Assembly: GCA_024636555.1 (NCBI GenBank)
Contig: JAGXGW010000058.1
Span: forward strand, 1-64,000
Reading direction: 5' to 3'
Source: Paracoccaceae bacterium
GTDB taxonomy: Bacteria; Pseudomonadota; Alphaproteobacteria; Rhodobacterales; Rhodobacteraceae
Length of the DNA stretch: 64,000 bases
The position numbers were made by a program, and so were the translations under genes. Shown piece by piece: positions 25,082 to 33,640 of the stretch; the stretch's first letter is position 1, and each line of letters opens with the position of its first letter. The notes beneath the pieces are model-generated. The model saw nothing but the letters and a program-made list of their open reading frames with translations. It did no database searches and was not told where the DNA came from.

Positions 25082-25958
25082 GCAGGGCAATGCCGATCCC
25101 CTCGCGTCGCGTGAATTTCTCGTTGAAAAACAGGATGGAGGCGGCGATCGAGAAGATCAGCTCCACCTGTCCCACCGCCTTGACGTAAGCCGCGTTCTGC
25201 AAGGTGAAGGCCGTGAACCAGCACAGGCTTCCCGCCATCGAGGTGAGGCCAATCCAGACCGCGCGCCGCCAGACGCCGATCACGGTGCCGATCTGGCCCG
25301 GCTCGCGCCAGCGCAGCCACAGCGTCATCGCAATCGTCTGCGACGCCGTCACAGCCGCCAGCGTCACCATCGCCCGCAGGAACGGATCGTCACTGGCCAG
25401 CTCCAGCGAGGCCCCGCGATAGGTCACGCCCGACACCGCGAACAGCGCGCCGGCCAGCAGGCCGAGCCCCGCCGCGCGCGATACCAGACGCCGCCACCAG
25501 TTCCCCGCCAAGCCGGGTGTGCCCGACAGCACCAGCACACCGATCAGCCCCAGCAGGATCGCCGCCAGCCCGGCAGGCGTCACCGCCTCGCCCAGCAACA
25601 GCAGCCCGGCAAAGGCGGTCAGCACGACCTCGGTATTCTTGAACGTGATGCCCACCGCGAAATTGCGCTGCCGGAACAGCGCCACAACGCAGACGGTGGC
25701 CAAAATCTGCGCCAGCCCGCCGCTCAGCGCATAGGCCCAGAACAACCCGCTGAAGGCTGGCAAGGCAAGACCCTGCAACGCCAGATAGACCGCGACCAGC
25801 AGCATCACCAGCGGCGCGGAATAGACGAACCGCGCGAATGTCGCCCCTGCCGTGGACAATTCCCCCATGCTGATCTGCTTTTGCAGCATGAAGCGCATGG
25901 TCTGAAAACCAGCAGCAAGGATGGTGGCGATGACCCATGTTTCCATGGGCGCTGTCAT
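25044..25958 (-). CDS. EamA/DMT-family transporter
   Basis: A 304-residue inner-membrane protein with about ten hydrophobic helices in two EamA repeats, typical of drug/metabolite transporters. Marks include TFKNTEVVLTAFAGLLLLGE in the first repeat and AYVKAVGQVELIFSIAASIL with FNEKFTRREGIGIALL in the second. It starts 9 bp after the stop of the desaturase gene, so the two are co-transcribed. The substrate cannot be predicted. Its 3' end overlaps the Nudix gene on the other strand. Confidence 0.87.
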   Translation of the reverse strand: MTAPMETWVIATILAAGFQTMRFMLQKQISMGELSTAGATFARFVYSAPLVMLLVAVYLALQGLALPAFSGLFWAYALSGGLAQILATVCVVALFRQRNFAVGITFKNTEVVLTAFAGLLLLGEAVTPAGLAAILLGLIGVLVLSGTPGLAGNWWRRLVSRAAGLGLLAGALFAVSGVTYRGASLELASDDPFLRAMVTLAAVTASQTIAMTLWLRWREPGQIGTVIGVWRRAVWIGLTSMAGSLCWFTAFTLQNAAYVKAVGQVELIFSIAASILFFNEKFTRREGIGIALLSASVLLLVLFL

Positions 25959-25967
25959 GCCCTCAAA

Positions 25968-26900
25968 TCACGGCCTGCGCCAGAGGGGATGCGGCACCGT
26001 ATCCTTGGCTTTGAACAGATAGCGGCGGAACACCTCGCCGTAGGAGGGGAACATATAGCCGTCATTGCAGGCCAGATAGCGGGCGCGGTTGCCGAAATAG
26101 AGCTTGGGCAGGCGGTACCACGGCAGTTTGGGATGCATATGATGCACCACATGCAGATTGTTGTTCAGGAACAGCAAAGCCAGCAGCCCACGATCCTCGA
26201 TGATCACGGTGCGCCCGCGCGCGCGCAGATGGGCCTGATGCTCCAGAAATGTGCGGATCTTCAGGACAGACAGCGCGGCATAGGTCGAGAGCAGGAAGGC
26301 CCAGAGCGGCATCTGCCCCAGCGCGCCCATCCACAGCACCACCAGCGCCAGCGCCGGAATGTGCCATAGCCAGCCGCGCAAGACGGCCCGGTCCCCGCCC
26401 CGGATCGCGCGCCAGTCCGCCGCCATGAAGGCCGCCTGTCCCACCAGCGGGCCGATCAGTAGCCGCCCGATCAGCCGGTTATTGAAGGACAGCACCGCCC
26501 GCGCCGGTGCGGGAAGCCGCTCCCACACGTCCAGATCCAGATAGTTGCTTTCGGGATCGTCATAGGGATCGGTCAGGATTGCATCATGGTGATGCGCCAG
26601 ATGGGTATCGCGGAAGCGCTGGTAGGGGATGAGCAGCGTGAGCGCGGGAAACACCAGCGCCTCGTTGCGCGCGCGCTGCCGGAACGGATGGCCGTGCAGC
26701 GCCTCGTGCGAGAGCGAGGAGTGCAAAACGGCCGCCAGCGTGACCAGCACCATCCCCAGCGGCAGGAACAATCCGGCCACCACACTCGTCCCCAGCCCCC
26801 ACAGGGCGTAACACAGGACCAGCAAGCAAAGTGTTGGCCATTCAACGGATCTTGCGGATTTTACAGGCACCCGACCAACCACATGTTTGTACATATTCAT
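25968..26900 (-). CDS. Membrane fatty acid desaturase
   Basis: A 310-residue integral membrane desaturase with the three histidine boxes that bind the di-iron centre: SHEALHGHP (near residue 65), HLAHHHD (near 100) and NNNLHVVHHMH (near 250). Four hydrophobic helices surround them, and the size fits the acyl-lipid desaturase/hydroxylase family. It is divergent from an XRE-type regulator, with a palindromic operator candidate in the 86-bp gap, and is followed closely by an EamA transporter gene. It probably adjusts membrane lipid unsaturation; the exact position and substrate are not readable. Confidence 0.87.
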   Translation of the reverse strand: MNMYKHVVGRVPVKSARSVEWPTLCLLVLCYALWGLGTSVVAGLFLPLGMVLVTLAAVLHSSLSHEALHGHPFRQRARNEALVFPALTLLIPYQRFRDTHLAHHHDAILTDPYDDPESNYLDLDVWERLPAPARAVLSFNNRLIGRLLIGPLVGQAAFMAADWRAIRGGDRAVLRGWLWHIPALALVVLWMGALGQMPLWAFLLSTYAALSVLKIRTFLEHQAHLRARGRTVIIEDRGLLALLFLNNNLHVVHHMHPKLPWYRLPKLYFGNRARYLACNDGYMFPSYGEVFRRYLFKAKDTVPHPLWRRP

Positions 26901-26954
26901 ATACGGCGGAGGCTATAGAAGCGGGTGGCTGATGCGCATTCCGAATATGATTAA

Positions 26955-26983
26955 CAATTCTCGACAATTGTGATAATTATCAC
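26955..26983. promoter_or_regulatory. Palindromic operator candidates between desaturase and XRE regulator
   Basis: GTGATAATTATCAC (26970-26983) is a perfect 14-bp palindrome ending 3 nt before the ATG of the XRE regulator. Directly before it, CAATT-N6-AATTG (26955-26970) is another inverted repeat. A weak promoter TTAACA (26951) / GATAAT (26972) would overlap them. The position suits auto-repression and control of the divergent desaturase gene. Confidence 0.6.
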
Positions 26984-26986
26984 CAA

Positions 26987-27847
26987 ATGCGAAAAATCAT
27001 CGACAAACGCCAGCGCGCCAGCCAGTTCCGTCAGCGGCTTGCCATGGCGATGGAGCAAAAGAGCCTCAGCCAGAGCGCGCTGGCCCGCCAGATCGGGGTG
27101 GACCGCTCGACCGTGTCGCAACTGCTGGGCGGTGACGGGGCGCGGCTGCCGAATGCGCAGGTCGTGGGGGAATGCGCGGCAGCGCTGGGGGTCTCGGCGG
27201 ACTGGCTGTTGTCGCTCTCGGATCGGCCAGAAAGTGCCGCCGATATCATGGCCACCTCGCTGACCCTGACCGAGGCCCCGCGCGCGCTGGTGGACGAGCA
27301 GATTTTCTGCTGGCACCGCGAGGCCGCGGGCTACAAGATCCGCCACGTCCCTGCGGCCTTGCCCGACATGCTGAAAACCCACGGCTTTCTGGAGTGGGAA
27401 TATACACCGCATCTGGGGCGCACGACGACACAGGCGATCAATGCCTCGCAGGACCGTCTGAACTGGATGCGCGGGGCGCATTCGGATTACGAGATCGCCA
27501 TGCCCCTGCACGAGATGGAGAGTTTTGCGCTTGGCACCGGCTATTATCACGGATTGTCGCCGGCGATCCGGACCGGACAGATCGACCGTTTCCTTGACCT
27601 GAACGCGCAATTCTATCCCGGCCTGCGACTCTATCTCTTCGACGCGCGCCGCGTCTATTCCGCGCCGGTCACGATTTTCGGCCCGCTGCTGGCGGTTCTC
27701 TATATCGGGCGCAACTACCTTGCCTTCCGCGACACCGAGCGGGTGCAGGCTTTCACCCGCCATTTCGACCATCTGGTGCGCGAGGCCAGCATCACGCCGC
27801 ATGACCTGACTGCCCATCTGACAGATCTGCGCGCGCGCATCGCGTGA
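26987..27847 (+). CDS. XRE-family transcriptional regulator
   Basis: A 286-residue protein with an N-terminal Cro/CI helix-turn-helix (about residues 25-75, LSQSALARQIGVDRSTVSQL, then GVSADWLLSLSDRP). The C-terminal domain of about 200 residues is not recognised but begins CWHREAAGYKIRHVPAALPD and is probably ligand-sensing. It is divergent from the desaturase/transporter operon, and the palindrome GTGATAATTATCAC lies immediately before its ATG. Regulation of membrane lipid desaturation is the natural hypothesis. Almost no leader remains between a plausible -10 and the ATG, so the mRNA could be nearly leaderless. Confidence 0.85.
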   Translation: MRKIIDKRQRASQFRQRLAMAMEQKSLSQSALARQIGVDRSTVSQLLGGDGARLPNAQVVGECAAALGVSADWLLSLSDRPESAADIMATSLTLTEAPRALVDEQIFCWHREAAGYKIRHVPAALPDMLKTHGFLEWEYTPHLGRTTTQAINASQDRLNWMRGAHSDYEIAMPLHEMESFALGTGYYHGLSPAIRTGQIDRFLDLNAQFYPGLRLYLFDARRVYSAPVTIFGPLLAVLYIGRNYLAFRDTERVQAFTRHFDHLVREASITPHDLTAHLTDLRARIA

Positions 27848-27864
27848 GGGTCACCGCTCTCCGC

Positions 27865-27885
27865 TTCATCGTTCTTCAAATACTC
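27865..27885. repeat. Dispersed intergenic repeat, family B (half element)
   Basis: TTCATCGTTCTTCAAATACTC is the exact reverse complement of 21 bp at 33507-33527. It lies in the short gap after the XRE gene and before the convergent lipocalin gene. Here only one arm is seen, unlike the paired copies at 33507 and 52752. Confidence 0.65.
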
Positions 27886-27930
27886 AACTGCGCCACCGCT
27901 GCCGCTTCACCCGCCGTCACGATTCTCCCC

Positions 27931-28455
27931 TCACGATCCGCTTTGCAGCCGCGTCATGTCATAGCCGTACCAGTCCAGTATCTTGCGCGCCGCGCGTATC
28001 CTGTCCGGCGCGGGCGTGGCGCTGCGGTCCAGAATAAAGGCCTGCGAGCCTGAGGGCGTGCCCAGCACGGCGGTGCGGAACCCCTCGTCGACCCAGAGCA
28101 GCCACAAAGCCTCGGACGGGTCGGCCTGCCCCAGCGGGCGCAGGCGGCCCGGTCCTGTCAGGTCATAGACCTGCCGCGCGGTGGTGCCGTCCGGCCCTGT
28201 CACATCGCCGATGATCTGTCCGCCTGCGGCCTGCTGGTAGCGGTGCCGCTCTGCCGCAACAGGCTCGCCGGGGGGCGCAAAAGCCGCCACGCGGACCCAG
28301 TCGCCCAGAAACCGCTCCGTCTCGAACCGCTGGATGGAGGCGAAAGGCGCGGCGGTATCCCGAAACCCCTGCACAGGGGCGGGCGGTGCGGCGCAAGCGG
28401 CGGCCAGCGCCATGGCCATCAGGCCAAGGCTGAGGCGGGTCTTGGCGAATGGCAT
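27931..28455 (-). CDS. Lipocalin-family lipoprotein
   Basis: A 174-residue protein. The signal peptide ends in a lipobox (LAAAC, Cys near residue 21), so it is probably membrane-anchored. The lipocalin opening FLGDWVRVAAF matches the GxW motif, and a beta-rich body follows with LWLLWVDEGFRTAVLGTP and a C-terminal helix. Bacterial lipocalins (Blc-like) bind lipids or hydrophobic ligands at the outer membrane. The upstream ArsJ gene ends about 100 bp away on the same strand. Proximity to the desaturase region is probably incidental. Confidence 0.85.
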   Translation of the reverse strand: MPFAKTRLSLGLMAMALAAACAAPPAPVQGFRDTAAPFASIQRFETERFLGDWVRVAAFAPPGEPVAAERHRYQQAAGGQIIGDVTGPDGTTARQVYDLTGPGRLRPLGQADPSEALWLLWVDEGFRTAVLGTPSGSQAFILDRSATPAPDRIRAARKILDWYGYDMTRLQSGS

Positions 28456-28553
28456 GGCAACTCCTGTCGGGCGATGGCCGGATCAGCCCGCCCAGAAGCG
28501 CAGACTAGAGGTCGCGGCGCGGGCGGCGCAAGGCCAAACGGACGGGACAATCC

Positions 28554-29813
28554 TCAGGCGGCGCGCAACCGCCGGACGGCCCACCAACTGGCCGCCGCCA
28601 TCAGCCCCGCCGTCCCGAGACAAAGCGGTATCCCTCCGATCTGGTAGGACAGGCCCGACAAAAGCGTGCCCAAAAGCCGCCCCGCCGCGTTGGACATGTA
28701 GTAGAAGCCCACATCCATCGTCACCCGCGCATCGCTGGAAAAGGCGAGGATCAGATAGGAATGCACTGCCGAATTGATCGCGAAAACAAAGCCGAAGACC
28801 AGCAGCCCCGCCACCAGTGTCAGCGTCAGCCAGTCCGCAGGCGCACCCGCCAGATAGGCCAGCCCCGCCAGCGCCAGCGGGATCGGCACCAGCAGACCCG
28901 CCCATAGGATCGCCTGCCCCACGATCTGCTCCTCGGGCTTTGTCGCGGCATGCAGGATGCGCGGCGCGAAAGCCTGCACCGCCCCGTAAGCGATGATCCA
29001 GACCGCCATGAAACTGCCGATCAGGAAGAACGCAGCGCGCGCGCCCTCCGGCGTGCCATCGGACAGGACGGAGTGGAAATAGACCGGGATGCCCACCACG
29101 AACCAGACATCGCGCGCCCCGAACAGGAACATCCGCGCCAGCGACAGCCGGTTGATCCGCGTATCGGTCGACCAGACCTGCGCGAATTTCGCATCCTTGC
29201 GTCCCGCGGGCAGGCCCGCGGGCATGAACAGCGCCACCGCGATCAGGATTACCGTGAGCACGCCCGCCATGGCCCAGATCGCAGGCACAAAGCCCACCAG
29301 CCCCAGCAGCGCCGCACCAAGGAAAAAGCCCAAGCCCTTGACCGCGTTTTTCGAGCCTGTCAGCAGCGCCACCCAGCGGAACAGCCCGCCATGGCCCTTG
29401 GGGGCCAGCACCTTGACCGCCGATTTCGACGCCATCTTGGCCAGATCCTTGGCCACGCCAGATGCCCCCTGCACCGCCATCACGAAGGCCACCGAGGCGG
29501 CGACGGTCCAGCTGGGGTCCAGTTGCGCCAAGGCGGCCAGTGCCACGATCTGGATCGCCAACCCCGCATAGAGCGTGACCGTCAGCCCGAACCGCGCCGC
29601 GATCCAGCCCGCCGAAAGGTTGGTGACGATGCCCGCCACCTCGTAGAGCAGGAACAGCCACGCCAGTTGGACAGGCGAGAAGCCCAGCGCGTTGAAATGC
29701 AGCAGGACCAGCATCCGCAACGCGCCATCCGACAGCATGAAGGCCCAATAGGCCGCCGTCACCGCCACATAGGCGCGCAGGCCGGACGGAGCCGGTTCGG
29801 TTGCGGTGCTCAC
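28554..29813 (-). CDS. arsJ: ArsJ organoarsenical efflux transporter (MFS)
   Basis: A 419-residue major facilitator with twelve predicted helices and the ArsJ-typical segment [20 protein letters not shown] followed by [20 protein letters not shown]. ArsJ exports 1-arseno-3-phosphoglycerate, the product made by the dedicated GAPDH when arsenate replaces phosphate; outside the cell this breaks down to arsenate. The GTG start overlaps the GAPDH stop codon (ATGTGA), so translation is coupled. Together with the upstream GAPDH and ArsR-ArsC gene it completes a compact arsenate resistance operon. Confidence 0.93.
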   Translation of the reverse strand: MSTATEPAPSGLRAYVAVTAAYWAFMLSDGALRMLVLLHFNALGFSPVQLAWLFLLYEVAGIVTNLSAGWIAARFGLTVTLYAGLAIQIVALAALAQLDPSWTVAASVAFVMAVQGASGVAKDLAKMASKSAVKVLAPKGHGGLFRWVALLTGSKNAVKGLGFFLGAALLGLVGFVPAIWAMAGVLTVILIAVALFMPAGLPAGRKDAKFAQVWSTDTRINRLSLARMFLFGARDVWFVVGIPVYFHSVLSDGTPEGARAAFFLIGSFMAVWIIAYGAVQAFAPRILHAATKPEEQIVGQAILWAGLLVPIPLALAGLAYLAGAPADWLTLTLVAGLLVFGFVFAINSAVHSYLILAFSSDARVTMDVGFYYMSNAAGRLLGTLLSGLSYQIGGIPLCLGTAGLMAAASWWAVRRLRAA

Positions 29814-30820
29814 ATCGCCTCCGCGACCATGCGGGCGATATCGGCCATCCGGCAGGTATAGCCCCATTCATTGTCATACCATGCGTAGACCTTCACCTGC
29901 GTGCCGTTGATCACCATGGTCGAGGGTGCGTCGATGATGGCCGAGCGCGGATCGCCGCGATAATCGCATGACACCAGCGGGCGCTCCTCATAGCCCAAAA
30001 TGTCCTTCAGCACGCCTTCGGAAGCCGCTTTGAACAGCGCGTTGACCTCCTGCGCCGTAGTGGCGCGCGCCATCTCGAACACCGCATCTGTGATCGAGGC
30101 GTTGAGCAGCGGCACCCGCACCGCATGGCCGTTCAGACGGCCCTTGAGTTCGGGGTAAATCAGCGTGATCGCCGTGGCGCTGCCCGTGGTCGTGGGGATC
30201 AGATTCATCAGAGCCGAGCGCCCACGCCGCATGTCCTTGGCGGGGCGATCCACGATGGTCTGGGTATTGGTCACATCATGGATTGTCGTGATGGAGCCGT
30301 GCTTTATGCCGATTTCTTCGTGCAATACCTTCACGACAGGAGCCAGACAATTGGTCGTGCAGCTGGCCGCCGTGACCAGATCATGCTGCGCCGGATCATA
30401 GAGATGATGGTTCACCCCGTAGACCAGATTGAGCGCGCCGCCATCCTTGACGGGCGAGGACACGATCACCTTTTTGACCCCCGCCTTATAATAGGGCGCG
30501 ACCTTCTCTGCGGTCTTGAAAACGCCCGTGCAGTCCAGCACCAGATCGACGCCCAGTTCGGCAAGCGGCAAATCCTCGATCCGCTTGTGGGCGGTCACCT
30601 GCATCCGCTGGCTATTCACCGTCAGGCTGTCGGCGTCATGCGAAATCTCGCCCTTCCAGCGGCCCTGCACGCTATCGAACTCCATCAGCAGCGCATGTTG
30701 CTCCGGTGTGCCTGCGGGATCGTTCAGCAGCACGATCTGCCCCTGCGCCGGATCATCCGCCAAGGCCCGCAGCAACAGTTTTCCAATGCGGCCAAAGCCG
30801 TTCAGGGCGATACGGGTCAT
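29810..30820 (-). CDS. ArsJ-associated glyceraldehyde-3-phosphate dehydrogenase
   Basis: A 336-residue GAPDH with the NAD-binding [13 protein letters not shown], the catalytic Cys in [12 protein letters not shown], the catalytic His in [10 protein letters not shown] and the C-terminal [11 protein letters not shown]. In arsJ operons this paralogue converts glyceraldehyde-3-phosphate and arsenate into 1-arseno-3-phosphoglycerate for ArsJ. The ATG overlaps the stop of the ArsR-ArsC gene (ATGA) and its own stop overlaps the arsJ start, so all three genes are translationally coupled. That context, rather than any residue I can point to, marks it as the resistance paralogue and not the glycolytic enzyme. 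Confidence 0.93.
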   Translation of the reverse strand: MTRIALNGFGRIGKLLLRALADDPAQGQIVLLNDPAGTPEQHALLMEFDSVQGRWKGEISHDADSLTVNSQRMQVTAHKRIEDLPLAELGVDLVLDCTGVFKTAEKVAPYYKAGVKKVIVSSPVKDGGALNLVYGVNHHLYDPAQHDLVTAASCTTNCLAPVVKVLHEEIGIKHGSITTIHDVTNTQTIVDRPAKDMRRGRSALMNLIPTTTGSATAITLIYPELKGRLNGHAVRVPLLNASITDAVFEMARATTAQEVNALFKAASEGVLKDILGYEERPLVSCDYRGDPRSAIIDAPSTMVINGTQVKVYAWYDNEWGYTCRMADIARMVAEAM

Positions 30821-31671
30821 GCGTTTTCTCCTGCTGTCTTCGTGTCACGCCCGATATCGTCAATGCTTTTCTGCAAAGCGATCCGGTCAAGCTCCGGCAT
30901 CGGCAGCGAAACGAAGGCCCCGATCCGGCGGCGCAGCGCGTCAAAGGCAGCGGCGAAGGCCAAAGCCTGCTCTGCCTCGGTTCCCGTCTCCTTGACCGGA
31001 TCGGGAATACCCCAATGCGCGCTCAGCGGATGGCCGGGCCAAGGCGGGCATTCCTCGGACGCGGCGCGGTCGCAGACGGTAAAGACGAAATCCATCTCCG
31101 GCGCGTCCTCGCCCTCGAACGCCGCCAGATCCTTGGAGCGCAGGCCGTCTGCCGACAGCCCCGCCTGCCGCAACAGCGCAACAGCCCGCGGATGCGGCGC
31201 GCCGCGCGGCGTGGTGCCTGCGGAAAAGGCACGGAAACGGCCCTGACCCATGTCGTTGAGCAGTGCCTCGGCCATGATCGAGCGGGCCGAATTGCTGGTG
31301 CAGATGAACAGCACGTTGAACATTCTTCTCTCCATTCCTTGGCGGGAAAACATCGCGGGCGCAGGAAGATGCGCGCAAATTTCAGGCCGCCCGCGGCAGC
31401 AATCATCGACCAGATATGTAACAAGTTGACCCGCGCGGCCGAGATCGACGGTGTAGAAAAGCGAACGCCCCTGCCTTTCGCTGCGGATCAGCCTCGCGCG
31501 TTCCAGATCGGACAGATGATGCGAGAGGGTGTTCTGCCGGATATCCAGCGCCTCGGCGATCTCGGTCGGGCGCACGCCCTGCGGCATGTGGCGCATCAGC
31601 AGGCGAAATACGGAAAGCCGGCCTGCATGGCCGAGCGTGGCGAAGGCTGTGACGGCAATGTTCATATCCAT
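30817..31671 (-). CDS. ArsR-ArsC fusion: arsenic-responsive repressor with arsenate reductase domain
   Basis: One 284-residue frame joins an ArsR winged helix (about residues 5-95, [20 protein letters not shown]) to a low-molecular-weight-phosphatase-type ArsC (about 117-250). Linker Cys91, Cys92 and Cys99 ([11 protein letters not shown]) could form the As(III) site. ArsC shows the P-loop C124-x5-R130 (CTSNSARS) and paired Cys200/Cys208 ([10 protein letters not shown]) for the thiol relay. An internal ATG at 31323 ([11 protein letters not shown]) has GGAG six nt upstream and is exactly where a free ArsC would begin, so a separate ArsC may also be made. The start ATG lies in a perfect inverted repeat. 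It leads the operon with GAPDH and arsJ. Confidence 0.9.
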   Translation of the reverse strand: MDMNIAVTAFATLGHAGRLSVFRLLMRHMPQGVRPTEIAEALDIRQNTLSHHLSDLERARLIRSERQGRSLFYTVDLGRAGQLVTYLVDDCCRGRPEICAHLPAPAMFSRQGMERRMFNVLFICTSNSARSIMAEALLNDMGQGRFRAFSAGTTPRGAPHPRAVALLRQAGLSADGLRSKDLAAFEGEDAPEMDFVFTVCDRAASEECPPWPGHPLSAHWGIPDPVKETGTEAEQALAFAAAFDALRRRIGAFVSLPMPELDRIALQKSIDDIGRDTKTAGENA

Positions 31672-31700
31672 ATTTCCTGAATACCGGAAATATGGATATG
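31663..31700. promoter_or_regulatory. Perfect 15-bp inverted repeat overlapping the ars operon promoter and start codon
   Basis: CATATCCATATTTCC / 8-bp spacer / GGAAATATGGATATG is a perfect palindrome, and the first arm contains the ArsR-ArsC start codon (31671). On the coding strand TTGATC and TATTCA are spaced 16 bp and fall within or next to it, which places the start of transcription close to the ATG. It is very likely the ArsR operator. As RNA it could also fold over the start codon if transcription began further upstream. Confidence 0.8.
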
Positions 31701-31718
31701 ATCAAGTGATTTTTGGGA

Positions 31719-32765
31719 TCAGTAAGGCAGCGGATGCGCGCGGTGTAGCGTGTCGATCCGGTCGGCCAAACCCTCCGGCAGCACCAGTCCGGCCCCTGCC
31801 AGCACATGGTCAAGCTGCGCCTGCGTGCTCGCGCCGAAGATCACCGATGTCATGAAGGGCCGCGCCGCACACCACGCCAGCGCCATATGCACAGGGTCCA
31901 GACCGAATTCCGCCGCCAGATCGAGATAGCCCTGCACGGCGGCAAAAGCGCGGTCGGTGATCCGGCCGCCGAGATCGGGGGTGAAGCTGCGGCGCGAGCC
32001 ATCGGGGATGGTGCCGCTGTTGTATTTGCCCGTCAGCAATCCGGCGGCCAGTGGCGAGAAGGCCAGCAGCCCCACATCCTCGTTGGCCGTGACCTCGGCC
32101 AGATCGGTATCGAACATGCGGCACATCAGCGAATATTCGTTCTGGATCGAGGCGGCGCGCGGCCAGCCCTTTTCTTCCGCGATCCGCGCCCATTGGGTCG
32201 TTCCCCATGCGCTCTCGTTGGACAGGCCGAAATGGCGGATATTGCCCTTCTCGACCTGCATTTGCAGGGCCTCCAGCGTCTCTTCCATATGGGCGATGGT
32301 CTCGGCGCGGTTCTGCGCGGAGGGGTCATAGGACCAGTTGCGCCGGAACATATACGAGCCGCGATTGGGCCAGTGGAACTGGTAGAGATCGATCACATCG
32401 GTTTTCAGCCGCCGGAGCGAGCCCTCTACCGCGACAGGAATCGTGGCCGCCGAAATGGGCGCGCCGTCGCGGACATGGGCCATCCCCTCGCCGGTATGCT
32501 TGGTGGCAAGGATATATTCGCCGCGCCGCGACGGATTGGCCGCCTGCCAGTTGCCGATCACCTCTTCGGTCAGGCCGATGGTTTCCTTGGCGACCGGATT
32601 GACGGGGTACATCTCGGCAGTGTCGATGAAATTGATACCCGCGCCCAGCGCGGTCTCGATCTGGCGATGGGCGTCGGCCTCCGGCGTCTGGGTGCCATAG
32701 GTCATGGTGCCAAGGCACAGTTCGCTGACCATCAGGCCGGTGCGGCCCAGCGGGTTCATTTTCAT
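31719..32765 (-). CDS. Aldo/keto reductase (Tas-like)
   Basis: A 348-residue AKR of the Tas/YhdN type with the (beta/alpha)8 signatures. It shows the catalytic Asp and Tyr in FIDTAEMYP, Lys in ILATKHTG, His in LYQFHWPN, and the NADPH-binding C-terminal segment VIFGASTQAQLDHVLAG. AGGAG precedes ATG 32765 by eight nt. The stop lies 48 bp before the ars start on the same strand, but the strong ars operator in that gap argues for separate transcription. Substrate unknown; family members reduce small carbonyls. Confidence 0.9.
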   Translation of the reverse strand: MKMNPLGRTGLMVSELCLGTMTYGTQTPEADAHRQIETALGAGINFIDTAEMYPVNPVAKETIGLTEEVIGNWQAANPSRRGEYILATKHTGEGMAHVRDGAPISAATIPVAVEGSLRRLKTDVIDLYQFHWPNRGSYMFRRNWSYDPSAQNRAETIAHMEETLEALQMQVEKGNIRHFGLSNESAWGTTQWARIAEEKGWPRAASIQNEYSLMCRMFDTDLAEVTANEDVGLLAFSPLAAGLLTGKYNSGTIPDGSRRSFTPDLGGRITDRAFAAVQGYLDLAAEFGLDPVHMALAWCAARPFMTSVIFGASTQAQLDHVLAGAGLVLPEGLADRIDTLHRAHPLPY

Positions 32766-32872
32766 CCCTGTCTCTCCTGTGCGGGTGGTTTGCGGCAGAC
32801 CCTAATGCTTTTTCCGGCAGGGTCACCCCCGAAACGGTTTGGAACAAATAAGGAACATGCTAGACTGGCCGC

Positions 32873-33505
32873 ATGTCGATTCCCGTAAACCCCGCCCTGC
32901 TGACCCGCGCCCCGCATCGCGACCGCCCCGCGCTGTTGCTGGCGGATGATATCCGCCTGACGCTGGCCCGCCTGCACGAGGCTTGCGGCCCCGCACGGCG
33001 CAGCTTTGCCATCTGGCTGGCCGGTCATGTGCAGCGCAAGGGGCCGGGCCCCGTGATCTGGATCGCGTCGCGCCACCTGCCCGACCAGCCCCATCCGGAC
33101 GGCGTGGTGGGGCTGGCGCGGCCCGAGGGGTTTATCCACATCACGCCGCAACGCCCCGACGACCTGCTGTGGTGCATGGAAGAGGCGCTGCGCAGTGGGG
33201 CGGCACCGCTGGTGGTGGCCGATCTGCCCGGCCCGCCCGGCCTGACCCCCGTGCGCCGGTTGCATCTGGCCGCCGAAACGGGGGCCGCCGAGGGGACATG
33301 CGCGCCGCTTGGCCTGATCCTGACGCCCGAGCAGGGCGGTGCGCCCGGCGTCGAGACCCGCTGGCACATGGCCCCCGCCCATAGCACCGCGCAACAGGGC
33401 TGGACCCTGCGCCGGCTGCGTGCGCGGCAGGACCCGCCGAAAGACTGGCATCTGACAGGGCCGGAACATGCCGCGACCGGACCGATCCATGCGGGCGGGG
33501 CATAA
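32873..33505 (+). CDS. ImuA-like (RecA-fold, Walker-less) protein
   Basis: A 210-residue protein resembling ImuA/SulA-like mutagenesis proteins. Diagnostic stretches are GPVIWIASRHLPDQPHP, DLLWCMEEALRSGAAPLVVA and LTPVRRLHLAAETG, which follow the ImuA pattern (W..EQCLRSG...RRLQVAAETG). ImuA normally acts with ImuB and DnaE2 in damage-induced mutagenesis, but neither gene is here, so it is either orphaned or works with distant partners. No LexA box was identified upstream. It is divergent from the aldo/keto reductase gene. The fold assignment is good; the function in this strain is uncertain. Confidence 0.65.
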   Translation: MSIPVNPALLTRAPHRDRPALLLADDIRLTLARLHEACGPARRSFAIWLAGHVQRKGPGPVIWIASRHLPDQPHPDGVVGLARPEGFIHITPQRPDDLLWCMEEALRSGAAPLVVADLPGPPGLTPVRRLHLAAETGAAEGTCAPLGLILTPEQGGAPGVETRWHMAPAHSTAQQGWTLRRLRARQDPPKDWHLTGPEHAATGPIHAGGA

Positions 33506-33506
33506 T

Positions 33507-33566
33507 GAGTATTTGAAGAACGATGAAAGGGCACGCGCGGCCCCTCATCCTTGTGCAAATACGCAT
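33507..33566. repeat. Dispersed palindromic intergenic repeat, family B (complete copy)
   Basis: GAGTATTTGAAGAACGATGAA (33507-33527) is followed about 16 bp later by an inverted partner TCATCCTTGTGCAAATACGCAT. The arms pair imperfectly to form a long hairpin. A homologous pair is at 52752-52814 and a single arm at 27865. It lies right after the ImuA-like gene and may serve as a terminator or mRNA end structure. Confidence 0.65.
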
Positions 33567-33640
33567 GAGACGGGGGGTGCGGCGCGCAAAATGCGCCAAG
33601 CCCTCTTGCCATCCCCGTCCGGATCGGCAGGAGTGGCCCC

